From contig NZ_UEYQ01000022.1 of assembly GCF_900492205.1 (NCBI RefSeq), forward strand, positions 1 through 57,291: a DNA stretch of 57,291 bases. The letters are read 5' to 3'. Positions 33,162 to 41,426 of this stretch are shown one piece after another. The notes below the pieces were generated by a model. It had not been told where the DNA came from, did no database searches, and saw nothing but the letters and a program-made list of their open reading frames with translations. Both the position numbers and the translations under genes were made by a program. How positions within the stretch are numbered: the first letter of the stretch is position 1; each line of letters begins with the position of its first letter. The DNA comes from Ciceribacter sp. T2.26MG-112.2 (GTDB lineage: Bacteria; Pseudomonadota; Alphaproteobacteria; Rhizobiales; Rhizobiaceae).

Positions 33162-34079
33162 CTATTGCGCATCGAGGCCCATGGCGACCCGTTCCGGCGC
33201 CAAAGTGGCCTCCAGCCATTCGCGGAACTTGCGGATCTTGGGCAGGTTGCGCCGGCTTTCCGGATAGACCAGCCAATAGCTGTTGTCGTCCAGCCAGCTC
33301 AGTTCGAACGGTTGTATGAGGCGCCCGGACGCCAGTTCGTCCTGAAGGAAGAAGGGGCTCAGCATGGCGACGCCATGACTGGCCATCGCGGCTCCGGTTT
33401 CAAGATCGAGCACGCCGCCTGCGTCGAACGTCCGTGCGGTGTGCTCCGCGGCATCGAGGCCCGCCAGCGTGAACCAGTATGTCCAGCGTCCGTCGTCGTC
33501 GGTGATCCACGGCAGCTTCAGCAAATCGGCCGGCTCCTTCATGCCGCCGACGCTCTCGGCCAGTCTCGGACTCAGTATCGGCGAATAGCTCAGCCGAAGC
33601 AGGGGGTGGACCGCGAGGCCGGGCCACCGACCCCGGCCGATGCGGATGGCGAGGTCGGCGCTTTCCCGGTTGAAGTCGGTCAGCACGGAGCCGCGGAGAA
33701 GCCGGACGGCAATGTTGGGATGGGCGAGTTGGAAGGCGCCGAGATGCCGGGCCAGCCAGTGGGAGGCGAATGTCGGCGGGGAGTGGATTTCCAGGATCTC
33801 GTCGGCATCCTGACGCGCGGTGGCGATCGCTTCGCGCAGGACGGCGAAGGCGTCCGTCACCTTCGGCAGCATGCGCTGTGCCGTTTCCGTCAGCACGATC
33901 TGGCGCGGCTTCCTCAGGAACAGCGGCTCGCCGATATTCTCCTCGAGCAGCTTGATCTGGTAGCTGACCGCCGTCTGGGTCATGCCCAGTTCTACGCCGG
34001 CGCGCGTGAAACTCATGTGCCGGGCGGCCGCCTCGAACACGCGAAGGGCATTCAGCGGGAACTGTTTCGACAGCTTCAT
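33162..34079 (-). CDS. LysR-family transcriptional regulator (GcvA-like)
   Basis: A 305-residue regulator. The N-terminal helix-turn-helix is LNALRVFEAAARHMSFTRAG...TQTAVSYQIKLLEE (residues 9-46); the substrate-binding domain follows from about 90. The opening FPLNALRVFEAAARHMSFT is typical of GcvA-type LysR proteins. ATG 34079 has AGAGAA upstream; the frame extends to 34133 without support. It lies 120 bases upstream of puuD on the same strand and divergent from a small ORF at 34189. Control of the purine operons is a reasonable guess; no operator was identified. Confidence 0.9.
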   Translation of the reverse strand: MKLSKQFPLNALRVFEAAARHMSFTRAGVELGMTQTAVSYQIKLLEENIGEPLFLRKPRQIVLTETAQRMLPKVTDAFAVLREAIATARQDADEILEIHSPPTFASHWLARHLGAFQLAHPNIAVRLLRGSVLTDFNRESADLAIRIGRGRWPGLAVHPLLRLSYSPILSPRLAESVGGMKEPADLLKLPWITDDDGRWTYWFTLAGLDAAEHTARTFDAGGVLDLETGAAMASHGVAMLSPFFLQDELASGRLIQPFELSWLDDNSYWLVYPESRRNLPKIRKFREWLEATLAPERVAMGLDAQ

Positions 34080-34188
34080 GGATAAGTTCTCTTTATGAGC
34101 CCTTACCGTATTCGAATTGGATGACGGCGGCAATCGGGCGCATGTCTCTCTTCATCACAACCCTTCGCGGGATGGAAAGGAGACGACT

Positions 34189-34431
34189 ATGTTCCAAGCG
34201 ATCCGCCACTATCGCCTGCTCACCGGGATTGCCCCGCAACAGGCTCTTGCGCCGCTCCTCCGCTTTGTCCGGCGGCTGCTCACGCCACGCCGCGGGCCTG
34301 GCGATAATCTGCCCGACAGTGTGAAGAGGGATCTCGGCCTGCCCCTGGATGGACTCCCGCGTGACCGGACGGACGCCTACTGGCTCGACCGACGCCGCCA
34401 CGGCGACTGGATGCGCTCCGGTCCGGTGTGA
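34189..34431 (+). CDS. Small DUF1127-like protein
   Basis: An 80-residue basic protein divergent from the LysR gene, with a perfect AAGGAG seven bases before its ATG. The part LPDSVKRDLGLP (about 49-60) is reminiscent of the DUF1127 (YjiS) core, in which an L-x-D-x-x-x-x-D-x-G-L pattern is conserved; such proteins can bind RNA. The C-terminus DAYWLDRRRHGDWM is not recognised. It is likely expressed, given the ribosome site, and likely under the neighbouring LysR. Function unknown. Confidence 0.65.
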   Translation: MFQAIRHYRLLTGIAPQQALAPLLRFVRRLLTPRRGPGDNLPDSVKRDLGLPLDGLPRDRTDAYWLDRRRHGDWMRSGPV

Positions 34432-34536
34432 TGGGATTATTGCTTTGAAACAAAGGGATGCGAGGTCCGGCTGACAATCTGATTCCGGCACTTCACACAC
34501 GGATTCAGTGCGGCCGGCGGTCGATGTGCTGCGTGT

Positions 34537-35328
34537 TCAGCCGAGCAGCGCGGTCAGCAGTTCGGCGGCGACGAGGGCGGCGATCACGGCGGGGCGCTTG
34601 TCGCGCAGGGCCGTTCCACCGATCGGCAGGACAAGCCTGTCGATCAGATGCGGCTCGGCGCCCTCGCGCGCCAGGAAGCGGGCGAAGGTGGCGCGCTTGG
34701 TGGCCGAGCCGATCATGCCGACATAGGCTAGGTCCGGGCGGGCGAGCGCATCCCGGGCGATCAGGAAATCGAGGGCATGGTCGTGTGTGAGGATGACGGC
34801 GGCACCGCCCGGACGGATCGTCGCCACTTCCGCCTCGGGCAGGGCCACGCGGCGCAGCGTCGTGCCGGGAGGGAGACCGTCTTCGGGCACGTCGCGGGTC
34901 TCGATGAGCGTGACGGCGAGGGGCAGGGGGCGAAGCGCCGTCGCAAGCGCGAGCCCGACATGGCCGGCGCCGAAGACGAAGACGTCGGGGAATGTTCTCT
35001 CGATCGCGCCCTGCCGGGCGACGAGCGCGGCTCTTGCCGCAGCGTCGAGGCGGGCAAAGGCGAGCCTTGCGCGTCCGCCGCAGCACTGGCCGATTTCCGG
35101 TCCGAGCGGCACGTCGAGCGCTGTGCTCTGCTCGCCGCTCAGAAGCATGCGGCGGGCATGGTCGATCGCCAGGAATTCCAGCTGTCCGCCGCCGATCGTG
35201 CCATGAAGGGCATCCATCGCGACCACCATGAAGGCGCCCGCCTCGCGCGGGGTGGAGCCCTTCGCTTCGGCGACCTCGACGAGGATGGCATCGGGATGGG
35301 CGGCAAGGAAGTCGGGGAGGGCGTTCAT
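34537..35328 (-). CDS. xdhC: Xanthine dehydrogenase accessory protein XdhC
   Basis: A 263-residue accessory factor that inserts sulfurated molybdenum cofactor into xanthine dehydrogenase. The N-terminal domain has VEVAEAKGSTPREAGAFMVV (13-32), GTIGGGQLEF and GPEIGQCCGGR (about 78-88, Cys pair). The C-terminal Rossmann part has VFVFGAGHVGLALATAL (about 117-133) and YVGMIGSATKR. ATG 35328 begins the conserved N-terminus; longer frames do not. It is separated from xdhB by a methyltransferase gene. Confidence 0.94.
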   Translation of the reverse strand: MNALPDFLAAHPDAILVEVAEAKGSTPREAGAFMVVAMDALHGTIGGGQLEFLAIDHARRMLLSGEQSTALDVPLGPEIGQCCGGRARLAFARLDAAARAALVARQGAIERTFPDVFVFGAGHVGLALATALRPLPLAVTLIETRDVPEDGLPPGTTLRRVALPEAEVATIRPGGAAVILTHDHALDFLIARDALARPDLAYVGMIGSATKRATFARFLAREGAEPHLIDRLVLPIGGTALRDKRPAVIAALVAAELLTALLG

Positions 35329-35381
35329 GGCTGAGCCTGACACGTTCGTTCCCGCTGGTCCGCTTGCCTGAAGAACATGGC

Positions 35382-35996
35382 TCAGCCGCCGATCTTTTCG
35401 AAGGTGCTGAACTGGAAGCGCTGAACCGCTTGCCAAGGGGTCTCATGGTCGTGTCGGCGCTCCGCGATCAGCCTGAAACCTGGACCCAGAAGCTTCTCCA
35501 GCGAGCGTCCATCGTGGCGAACCACGGGCAGTCCGCTGCATTTTTCCGGGCCATCCGGGGCAAAGGTCCCGATCACGACCTTGCCGCCCGGTGTGATGGC
35601 CGCATTCAGCGCGTTGAGATAGGCTCGCTGATCCGCCTCTTCTGTCAGGAAATGCAGGGCGGCGCGGTCGTGCCAGAAGTCATACCGCCGAGACGGCTGC
35701 CAGGCGGTAATGTCGGAGACAATCCATTCGACATTGGCCGCCTCGGGCAAGCGGCCACGCGCCTTTGCCAGGGCCGCGGCCGAAATATCGAGGACTGCCA
35801 CATGATCCTGTCGCGCCGCCAGCGCATCGACAAGTCGGGACATGCCACCGCCGATGTCGATCACGCTTGCATCAGGGGTAAGGCCGGCCTCCCGCAGAAG
35901 GGAAAGCGAAAGGTCGGGCGACGCCTCGAACCAACTGACTTCACTGTCGCCTTTGGATGTGTAGACGGCCTCCCAATGGGTCTCACGCTCGGTCAT
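35382..35996 (-). CDS. Class I SAM-dependent methyltransferase
   Basis: A 204-residue methyltransferase. It starts THWEAVYTSKGDSEVSWFE, and the SAM-binding motif is SVIDIGGGMSRLVDAL (about 44-59), followed by HVAVLDISAAAL. The motif FWHDRAALHFL (about 107) and TPGGKVVIGTF complete the fold. This subfamily includes thiopurine/tellurite-type small-molecule methyltransferases; the substrate is not known. It is placed 16 bases after xdhB and 53 bases before xdhC on the same strand, interrupting the usual xdhABC order. Confidence 0.88.
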   Translation of the reverse strand: MTERETHWEAVYTSKGDSEVSWFEASPDLSLSLLREAGLTPDASVIDIGGGMSRLVDALAARQDHVAVLDISAAALAKARGRLPEAANVEWIVSDITAWQPSRRYDFWHDRAALHFLTEEADQRAYLNALNAAITPGGKVVIGTFAPDGPEKCSGLPVVRHDGRSLEKLLGPGFRLIAERRHDHETPWQAVQRFQFSTFEKIGG

Positions 35997-36012
35997 CGGG
36001 TCCGCCTCTCCA

Positions 36013-38349
36013 TCACTTGCCCTTCAGCCGCTCGACCGCCATCAGCACGCGCTCCGGCGTGGCGGGGGCGTCGAGGTGGGGGCAGTGGCGGTAATCGGCG
36101 ACCGAGGCGACGGCCATGGAAAGCGCTTCCAGCACCGAGATCGCCAGCATCAGCGGTGGCTCGCCGACGGCCTTGGAGCGGCCGATGGTCGGTTCGGCAT
36201 TCTCCGACCATTCGGCCAGCCGCGTGTTGAAGATCTTTGGCCGGTCGGAGGCGAGCGGGATCTTGTAGGTCGACGGCGCGTGGGTGCGAAGCCTTCCCTT
36301 GCCGTCCCACCACAGTTCTTCGGTCGTCAGCCAGCCCATGCCCTGGACGAAGCCTCCCTCGATCTGGCCGATGTCGATCGCCGGATTGAGCGATTTTCCG
36401 ACGTCGTGCAGGATGTCGGTGCGGTCCATCAGATATTCGCCGGTGAGCGTGTCGATCGATACTTCCGAGCAGGCGGCGCCATAGGCGAAATAGTAGAAGG
36501 GCGTGCCGCGGCCGGCGGCGCGGTCCCAATGGATTTTCGGCGTCTTGTAGAAACCGGCGGCGGAGAGCTGCACGCGGGCGAAATAAGCCTGTTTGACGAA
36601 ATCCGGGAAGGGGATTTCCTTCGATCCGACGCGCACCCGGTTCGGCAGGAACTCGACCTCGTCCGGCGGCACCTCGAATTTCTCGACGGCGAAGGCGACG
36701 AGGCGTTCCTTGATCTGGCGGGCGGCGTCATAGGCGGCCATGCCGTTGAGATCGGTGCCGGAGGAGGCGGCGGTCGCCGAGGTGTTGGGCACCTTGCCGG
36801 TGGTGGTCGCGGTGATCTTGACGCGCTCGACATCGACCTGGAAGCACTCGGCAATGACTTGGGCGACCTTCGTGTAGAGGCCCTGGCCCATTTCGGTGCC
36901 GCCGTGGTTCAGATGGATCGAGCCGTCCTGGTAGACATGGACCAATGCGCCGGCCTGGTTGAAGGCGGTCATGGTGAAGGAAATGCCGAACTTCACCGGG
37001 GTGAGCGCGATGCCCTTCTTGATCACCGGGCTCGTCCGGTTGAATTCGATGATCGCGCGGCGCCGCGCCTGGTAGTCGCAGGAGGTCTCCAACTCCTCGA
37101 CCACGCGGGCAATCACATTGTCCTCGATCGTCTGGTGATAGGGCGTGACGTTGCGGCCGGAGCCGACATCGCCGTAGAAATTCGCCTTGCGGATCTCCAG
37201 CGGGTCGCGGCCGAGGACGTAGGCGATCTCCTCGATGATGCGCTCGCCGCCGAGCATGCCCTGCGGGCCGCCGAAGCCGCGGAACGCCGTGTTGGAAACC
37301 GTATGGGTTTTCAAGGGTTGCGAGGTCAGCTTCACATGCGGGTAGAAATAGCTCGAATCCGCATGAAAGAGCGCGCGGTCGGTGACCGGGCCGGAGAGAT
37401 CGGCCGAATAGCCGCAGCGGGCGGCGAAGTTGGCGGTGAGCGCGTGGATGCGGCCGTCGCCGTTGAAGGCGACGTCGAAGTCCATGCGGAAGTCGTGGCG
37501 CTTGCCGGTCAGCGCCATATCCTCGTCGCGGTCGGGGCGGAACTTGACGGCGCGGTTGAGCTTCTTGGCGGCGAGGGCGGCCAGCGCTGCAAACTGGTTG
37601 CCCTGGGTCTCCTTGCCGCCGAAGCCGCCGCCCATGCGCCGCACGTTGACGGTGATGGCGTGGCTTGGAATGTCGAGCACATGGCCGACGATGTGCTGGA
37701 TTTCGGACGGGTGCTGGGTCGAGGACCACAGTGCCACCTCGTCGTCCTCGCCGGGAATGGCGAGCGCGATGTGGCTCTCGAGATAGAAATGCTCCTGGCC
37801 GCCGATGCGCATCGAGCCTTTCAGGCGATGCTCGGCCTTGTCGAGTTCGGCCTCCGGCTCGCCGCGCTTCAGCACCATGCCCGGGGTGACAAGCGGCGCC
37901 TCGTTGGCGAGCGCCGCATCGACGTCTGTCCAGAAGGGCAGGTCGCGGTATTCGATCCTGGCGAGGCGCGCCGCGCGGCGGGCGGCGTCGCGCGTTTCGG
38001 CGATGACGGCGAAGACCGGCTGTCCGTGGAATTCGACCTTGTCCTCGGCCAGCAGCGGCTCGTCATGGCGCCCGCCGGACGATACGTCGTTGACGCCCGG
38101 CACGTCGCTTGCAGTCAGGACGCAGACGACGCCGGGATAGGCCTTCACCGCCGAAAGGTCGACCGAGAGGATCTCGGCATGCGCCCGGTCCGCCATGCCG
38201 ATCGCCCCATGCAACAGGCCGGCCGGTTCCGGAATATCGTCGATATATTCGGCACTTCCGGCGACATGCTTGTGCGCCGAATCATGGCGGAGTGACTGGT
38301 GCATCGGCCCGTTGATCAGCTTGTAGGTCTCGAAGGTCGGTTTATGCAT
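36013..38349 (-). CDS. xdhB: Xanthine dehydrogenase molybdenum-binding subunit
   Basis: A 778-residue large subunit. It carries the aldehyde oxidase/xanthine dehydrogenase a/b hammerhead (about 20-130) and the molybdopterin domain: VRRMGGGFGGKETQG (about 235-249), NTAFRGFGGPQGML (about 347), NHGGTEMGQGLYTKVAQV (about 485), and the catalytic Glu in AVGEPPLMLAIS (about 733). It hydroxylates hypoxanthine and xanthine. ATG 38349 has AGGAG eight bases upstream; a GTG one codon earlier is possible. The gap of 587 bases to xdhA is filled with repeats, unusual for an operon. Confidence 0.96.
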   Translation of the reverse strand: MHKPTFETYKLINGPMHQSLRHDSAHKHVAGSAEYIDDIPEPAGLLHGAIGMADRAHAEILSVDLSAVKAYPGVVCVLTASDVPGVNDVSSGGRHDEPLLAEDKVEFHGQPVFAVIAETRDAARRAARLARIEYRDLPFWTDVDAALANEAPLVTPGMVLKRGEPEAELDKAEHRLKGSMRIGGQEHFYLESHIALAIPGEDDEVALWSSTQHPSEIQHIVGHVLDIPSHAITVNVRRMGGGFGGKETQGNQFAALAALAAKKLNRAVKFRPDRDEDMALTGKRHDFRMDFDVAFNGDGRIHALTANFAARCGYSADLSGPVTDRALFHADSSYFYPHVKLTSQPLKTHTVSNTAFRGFGGPQGMLGGERIIEEIAYVLGRDPLEIRKANFYGDVGSGRNVTPYHQTIEDNVIARVVEELETSCDYQARRRAIIEFNRTSPVIKKGIALTPVKFGISFTMTAFNQAGALVHVYQDGSIHLNHGGTEMGQGLYTKVAQVIAECFQVDVERVKITATTTGKVPNTSATAASSGTDLNGMAAYDAARQIKERLVAFAVEKFEVPPDEVEFLPNRVRVGSKEIPFPDFVKQAYFARVQLSAAGFYKTPKIHWDRAAGRGTPFYYFAYGAACSEVSIDTLTGEYLMDRTDILHDVGKSLNPAIDIGQIEGGFVQGMGWLTTEELWWDGKGRLRTHAPSTYKIPLASDRPKIFNTRLAEWSENAEPTIGRSKAVGEPPLMLAISVLEALSMAVASVADYRHCPHLDAPATPERVLMAVERLKGK

Positions 38350-38374
38350 CACTCAGGCTCCTGCGGCCGGACGT

Positions 38375-38504
38375 CCCTTCTCCCCGGCGGAGAGAAGGTG
38401 GCGCGAAGCGCCGGATGAGGGGGAGCGAAGCTCGCGGGCCACAGCGCACCCGGCCCCCTCATCGCCTCGTTTCACTCGGCACTTCTCCCCGCTGGGGAGA
38501 AGAG
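38375..38504. repeat. RIME-like intergenic repeat, copy 2 (inverted relative to copy 1)
   Basis: Reverse-complementing this block reproduces the order of 28621-28750: CTTCTCCCC(A)GCGGGGAGAAG end, GAGGCGATGAGGGGGCC, a variable centre, CCCCCTCATCCGGCGC, GCGCCACCTTCTC and a second GGGGAGAAG end. It lies just upstream of xdhB, inside the xdhA-xdhB gap. Confidence 0.85.
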
Positions 38505-38530
38505 GACGCGTACTGGCTGACGTATCCTGG

Positions 38531-38660
38531 CGCGTTTCACCCCCCTCTGCCCTGCCGGTGTTCGTCGTTGCAATCGATTCGCTGGATCGATTGCTCCGCT
38601 TCGCGGACCACTCCTCGCCCCCCTCAAGGGGGGAGATCGACACGCGGTAACGCCTTGCCC
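38531..38660. repeat. Second type of rhizobial intergenic repeat between xdhA and xdhB
   Basis: A block with CACCCCCCTCTGCCCTGCCGG at its left end and CTCCTCGCCCCCCTCAAGGG followed by GGGGAGATCGACACG at its right. This composition resembles a common rhizobial palindromic repeat that is distinct from the flanking RIME-like units. Internal short palindromes (GCAATCGATTCG...CGATTGC) are visible. It holds no coding sequence. Boundaries are approximate. Confidence 0.55.
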
Positions 38661-38718
38661 GAGGATCAGACTTCATATTTGAACAAGGCACACCTTGCCC
38701 TGCCATCTCCGGAGGCAG

Positions 38719-38836
38719 CCCCTCATCCGGCCTGCCGGCCACCTTCTCCCCGCAGGCGGGGAGAAGGAGACCCGCGGCAATCGTCGCGGCCACGTCCCCT
38801 CTCCCCGCCTGCGGGGAGAGGGTTAGGATGAGGGGC
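38719..38836. repeat. RIME-like palindromic repeat, third unit
   Basis: A block bounded by CCCCTCATCC and GGATGAGGGG as outer inverted ends, with two inner hairpins, CTTCTCCCCGCAGGCGGGGAGAAG and CTCTCCCCGCCTGCGGGGAGAG. This is the palindromic-pair layout of RIME elements. It lies about 100 bases downstream of the xdhA stop on the xdhA transcript. Confidence 0.85.
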
Positions 38837-38936
38837 AGTTCCCAGGTTGTGCCGAGAGTCGGGGGCAGGCTCCACCTCCAAACCGCAATGAGGGGCAGAC
38901 CCGACGTCAAGCCGAGGGTCCGGTCGAAATTGGCCA

Positions 38937-40406
38937 TCACGCCTCCTCCCTCTCAAACCGCTTCAGCTCCTGCGGTGTCCCCGTCGTTTCGAGGAAGAAG
39001 CGGGTCAGGAGGTTCTTCGCCGTCAGTTGGCGGTATTCGGCGGTGGCGCGCCAGTCAGTGAGCGGCCTGTAGTTTTGGTCGAAGGCGTCGCGGGCGGCCG
39101 TGATCGTCGCTTCGTTCCACGGCTTGCCGAACAGGGCGGCTTCCACCGCGCGGGCGCGCTTCGGGGTGGCGGCCATGCCGCCGAAGGCGATGCGGATGTG
39201 GGATACCGTGCCGTCCTCGGCGAGCGTCAGGTGGAAGGCGCCGCAAAGCGCGGAAATGTCCTCGTCGCGGCGCTTGGAGATCTTGTGTACGGCATAGTGG
39301 CTGCCGGCCTCGGGTCGCGGCACGCGGATGCTCTCGACGAATTCGCCGGGCCGGCGGTCCTGCTTGCCGTAGTCGATGAAATAGTCTTCGAGCGGTAGTT
39401 CGCGGCTGCCCGAGGCAGAGCGCAGCCGTACAGAGGCACCGAGCGCGATCAGCGCCGGGGCCATGTCGCCGATCGGCGAGCCGTTGGCGATGTTGCCACC
39501 GATCGTGCCCATGTTGCGCACCTGCTGACCGCCGATGCGCTCGATCAGCCTGCCGAGCGCGGGGATTTCGGCCTTGAGCGTGTCGAAGGCGCGGGAATAG
39601 CTGACGCCGGCGCCGATGGTGATGGCGCGGTCGTCCGACGCGATCGTCTGCAGGTCGGTCAGGTGGTTGATGAAGATCACCGGGTTGAGGTCGCGCATCT
39701 GCTTGGTGACCCACAACCCGACATCGGTCGCGCCGGCAACGATGGTCGCCTTTGGCTCCTCGGCCAGCAGGTCGGCGAGCGCTGCGACCGAACCCGGCAC
39801 GATCAGCCGGCGGTCGCCCTTGACCACGGTGATAGTATCGCTGCCCTGCAGGGTCCACAGCCGGGCCATGATGTTGGTGCGGTCGCGCTCCAGCGGGTCG
39901 AACAGCGCGCTCGGGCGGGTGCGCGCGACCTGTTCGGCGGCCTTGACGATCGGCTCGTAGCCGGTGCAGCGACAGAGATTGCCCTGCAGCGCCCGTTCGA
40001 TCTCGGCTCGGCTCGGCTTGTCGTTCGACAGCCACAGGCCGTAGAGCGACATGACGAAGCCCGGCGTGCAGAAGCCGCATTGCGAGCCGTGACAGTCGAC
40101 CATGGCCTGCTGGACGGGATGCAGCATGCCGTTCTCGGCGGCGAGATGCTCGACGGTCACCACATGAGTGGCGTTGAGGGAGCCTAGGAAACGGATGCAG
40201 GCGTTGACGGTCTCGTAAGCGAGCCGCCCGCCGTCGAGCCGTCCGACGAGAACCGTGCAGGCGCCGCAGTCGCCCTCGGCGCAGCCTTCCTTGGTGCCGG
40301 TCAGCCGGCGTTTCAGCCTGAGGAAGTCGAGCAGCGTCTCCGTCGGCTCGAAGCTCGAGACGGCGACATCCTCGCCGTTCAGGATGAAACGGATGCAATC
40401 AGTCAT
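38937..40406 (-). CDS. xdhA: Xanthine dehydrogenase small subunit (2Fe-2S and FAD)
   Basis: A 489-residue subunit. N-terminal ferredoxin-type cluster ligands are GCAEGDCGACTV (about 40-51); the second cluster has QCGFCTPGF (about 108-116) and GNLCRCTGY (about 141-149). The FAD domain (about 190-370) shows IVAGATDVGLWV and MGTIGGNIANGSPIGDM. It relays electrons from the molybdenum site to NAD+. The ATG at 40406 begins TDCIRFILNGEDV, the family N-terminus. It follows bdhA by 32 bases, the order known in S. meliloti. Confidence 0.96.
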   Translation of the reverse strand: MTDCIRFILNGEDVAVSSFEPTETLLDFLRLKRRLTGTKEGCAEGDCGACTVLVGRLDGGRLAYETVNACIRFLGSLNATHVVTVEHLAAENGMLHPVQQAMVDCHGSQCGFCTPGFVMSLYGLWLSNDKPSRAEIERALQGNLCRCTGYEPIVKAAEQVARTRPSALFDPLERDRTNIMARLWTLQGSDTITVVKGDRRLIVPGSVAALADLLAEEPKATIVAGATDVGLWVTKQMRDLNPVIFINHLTDLQTIASDDRAITIGAGVSYSRAFDTLKAEIPALGRLIERIGGQQVRNMGTIGGNIANGSPIGDMAPALIALGASVRLRSASGSRELPLEDYFIDYGKQDRRPGEFVESIRVPRPEAGSHYAVHKISKRRDEDISALCGAFHLTLAEDGTVSHIRIAFGGMAATPKRARAVEAALFGKPWNEATITAARDAFDQNYRPLTDWRATAEYRQLTAKNLLTRFFLETTGTPQELKRFEREEA

Positions 40407-40438
40407 GCTTTGTCTTCTCTTGGGCCCATCGGCCGATG

Positions 40439-41212
40439 TTATTGCGCGGTCCAACCGCCGTCTATCGAGATATGCGTGCCGGTGATCTGCCTGGCGGCAT
40501 CACTGGCGAGGAAGATTGCCACGGCCGCCACTTCTTCCACGGCGACGAATTCCTTGGTCGGCTGGAACTTCAGCATCACGTCGGATTTCACCTCAGCCTC
40601 GGATATGCCGCGTGCCTTGGCCGTGTCGGGGATCTGTTTTTCGACGAGCGGGGTCAGCACATAGCCGGGGCAGATGGCGTTCACCGTCACGCCGAATTCG
40701 GCCAGTTCCAGCGCCACGCTCTTGGTCAGCCCCATGATGCCATGCTTGGCGGCGACATAGGCCGACTTGAAGGGCGAGGCGATCAGGCCGTGGGCCGAGG
40801 CGACGTTGATAATCCGGCCAGTCTTCTTTTCCTTCATCGCCGGAACAACCAAACGAATGGTATGGAAGGAACTCGACAGATTGATGGCGATGATCTGGTC
40901 CCATTTCTCGGTGGGAAAATCCTCGACCGGGGAGACATGCTGGATGCCGGCATTGTTGACCAGCACGTCGACAATGCCGAATTCGCGGGCGGCCGTCGCC
41001 ATCAGGTCCTCGATTTCCTCCGGCTTCGACATGTCGGCGCCGTGGTAGATCGCGCGGCTGCCCGTCACTTCGAGGCTCTGGCGGATCGCCTCGATCTCGC
41101 TGGCATCGCCAAAGCCGTTGATGACGATATTGTCGCCCTGGGCGGCAAACGCGCGCGCGATGGCCAGCCCGATACCGCTGGTCGATCCGGTGATGACGAC
41201 GGTTCTCTTCAT
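40439..41212 (-). CDS. bdhA: 3-hydroxybutyrate dehydrogenase
   Basis: A 257-residue short-chain dehydrogenase. The NAD site is VVITGSTSGIGLAIA (4-18), structural motif NNAG (about 88-91), active site Ser in INVASAHGLIASP, and YVAAKHG (about 152-158). The close fit of AHGLIASPFKSAYVAAKHGI and KFQPTKEFV to D-3-hydroxybutyrate dehydrogenases supports the call. It oxidises 3-hydroxybutyrate, a polyhydroxybutyrate breakdown product, to acetoacetate. In S. meliloti bdhA is co-transcribed with xdhA and xdhB, and the same order is seen here. Confidence 0.93.
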   Translation of the reverse strand: MKRTVVITGSTSGIGLAIARAFAAQGDNIVINGFGDASEIEAIRQSLEVTGSRAIYHGADMSKPEEIEDLMATAAREFGIVDVLVNNAGIQHVSPVEDFPTEKWDQIIAINLSSSFHTIRLVVPAMKEKKTGRIINVASAHGLIASPFKSAYVAAKHGIMGLTKSVALELAEFGVTVNAICPGYVLTPLVEKQIPDTAKARGISEAEVKSDVMLKFQPTKEFVAVEEVAAVAIFLASDAARQITGTHISIDGGWTAQ

Positions 41213-41426
41213 GTAAAGCCTCTCCCGATCAGCTCGGCGTTCTGTTGCGCCGCAATAGACAGGAAAGGTTATGCCCGAATCGCGCGGGCTGGCAATTGCG
41301 TTTTTAAATGCGGAAGAAGCATTCCTGTGTTCGTGCTCCTAGTCGAACAGTGCGTCTTCGCCGGCGGCATTGGCCCGGACGGGTTCCGGCGCTATCTGTT
41401 TCGTCTATTCAAGGAGACGCACTCAG

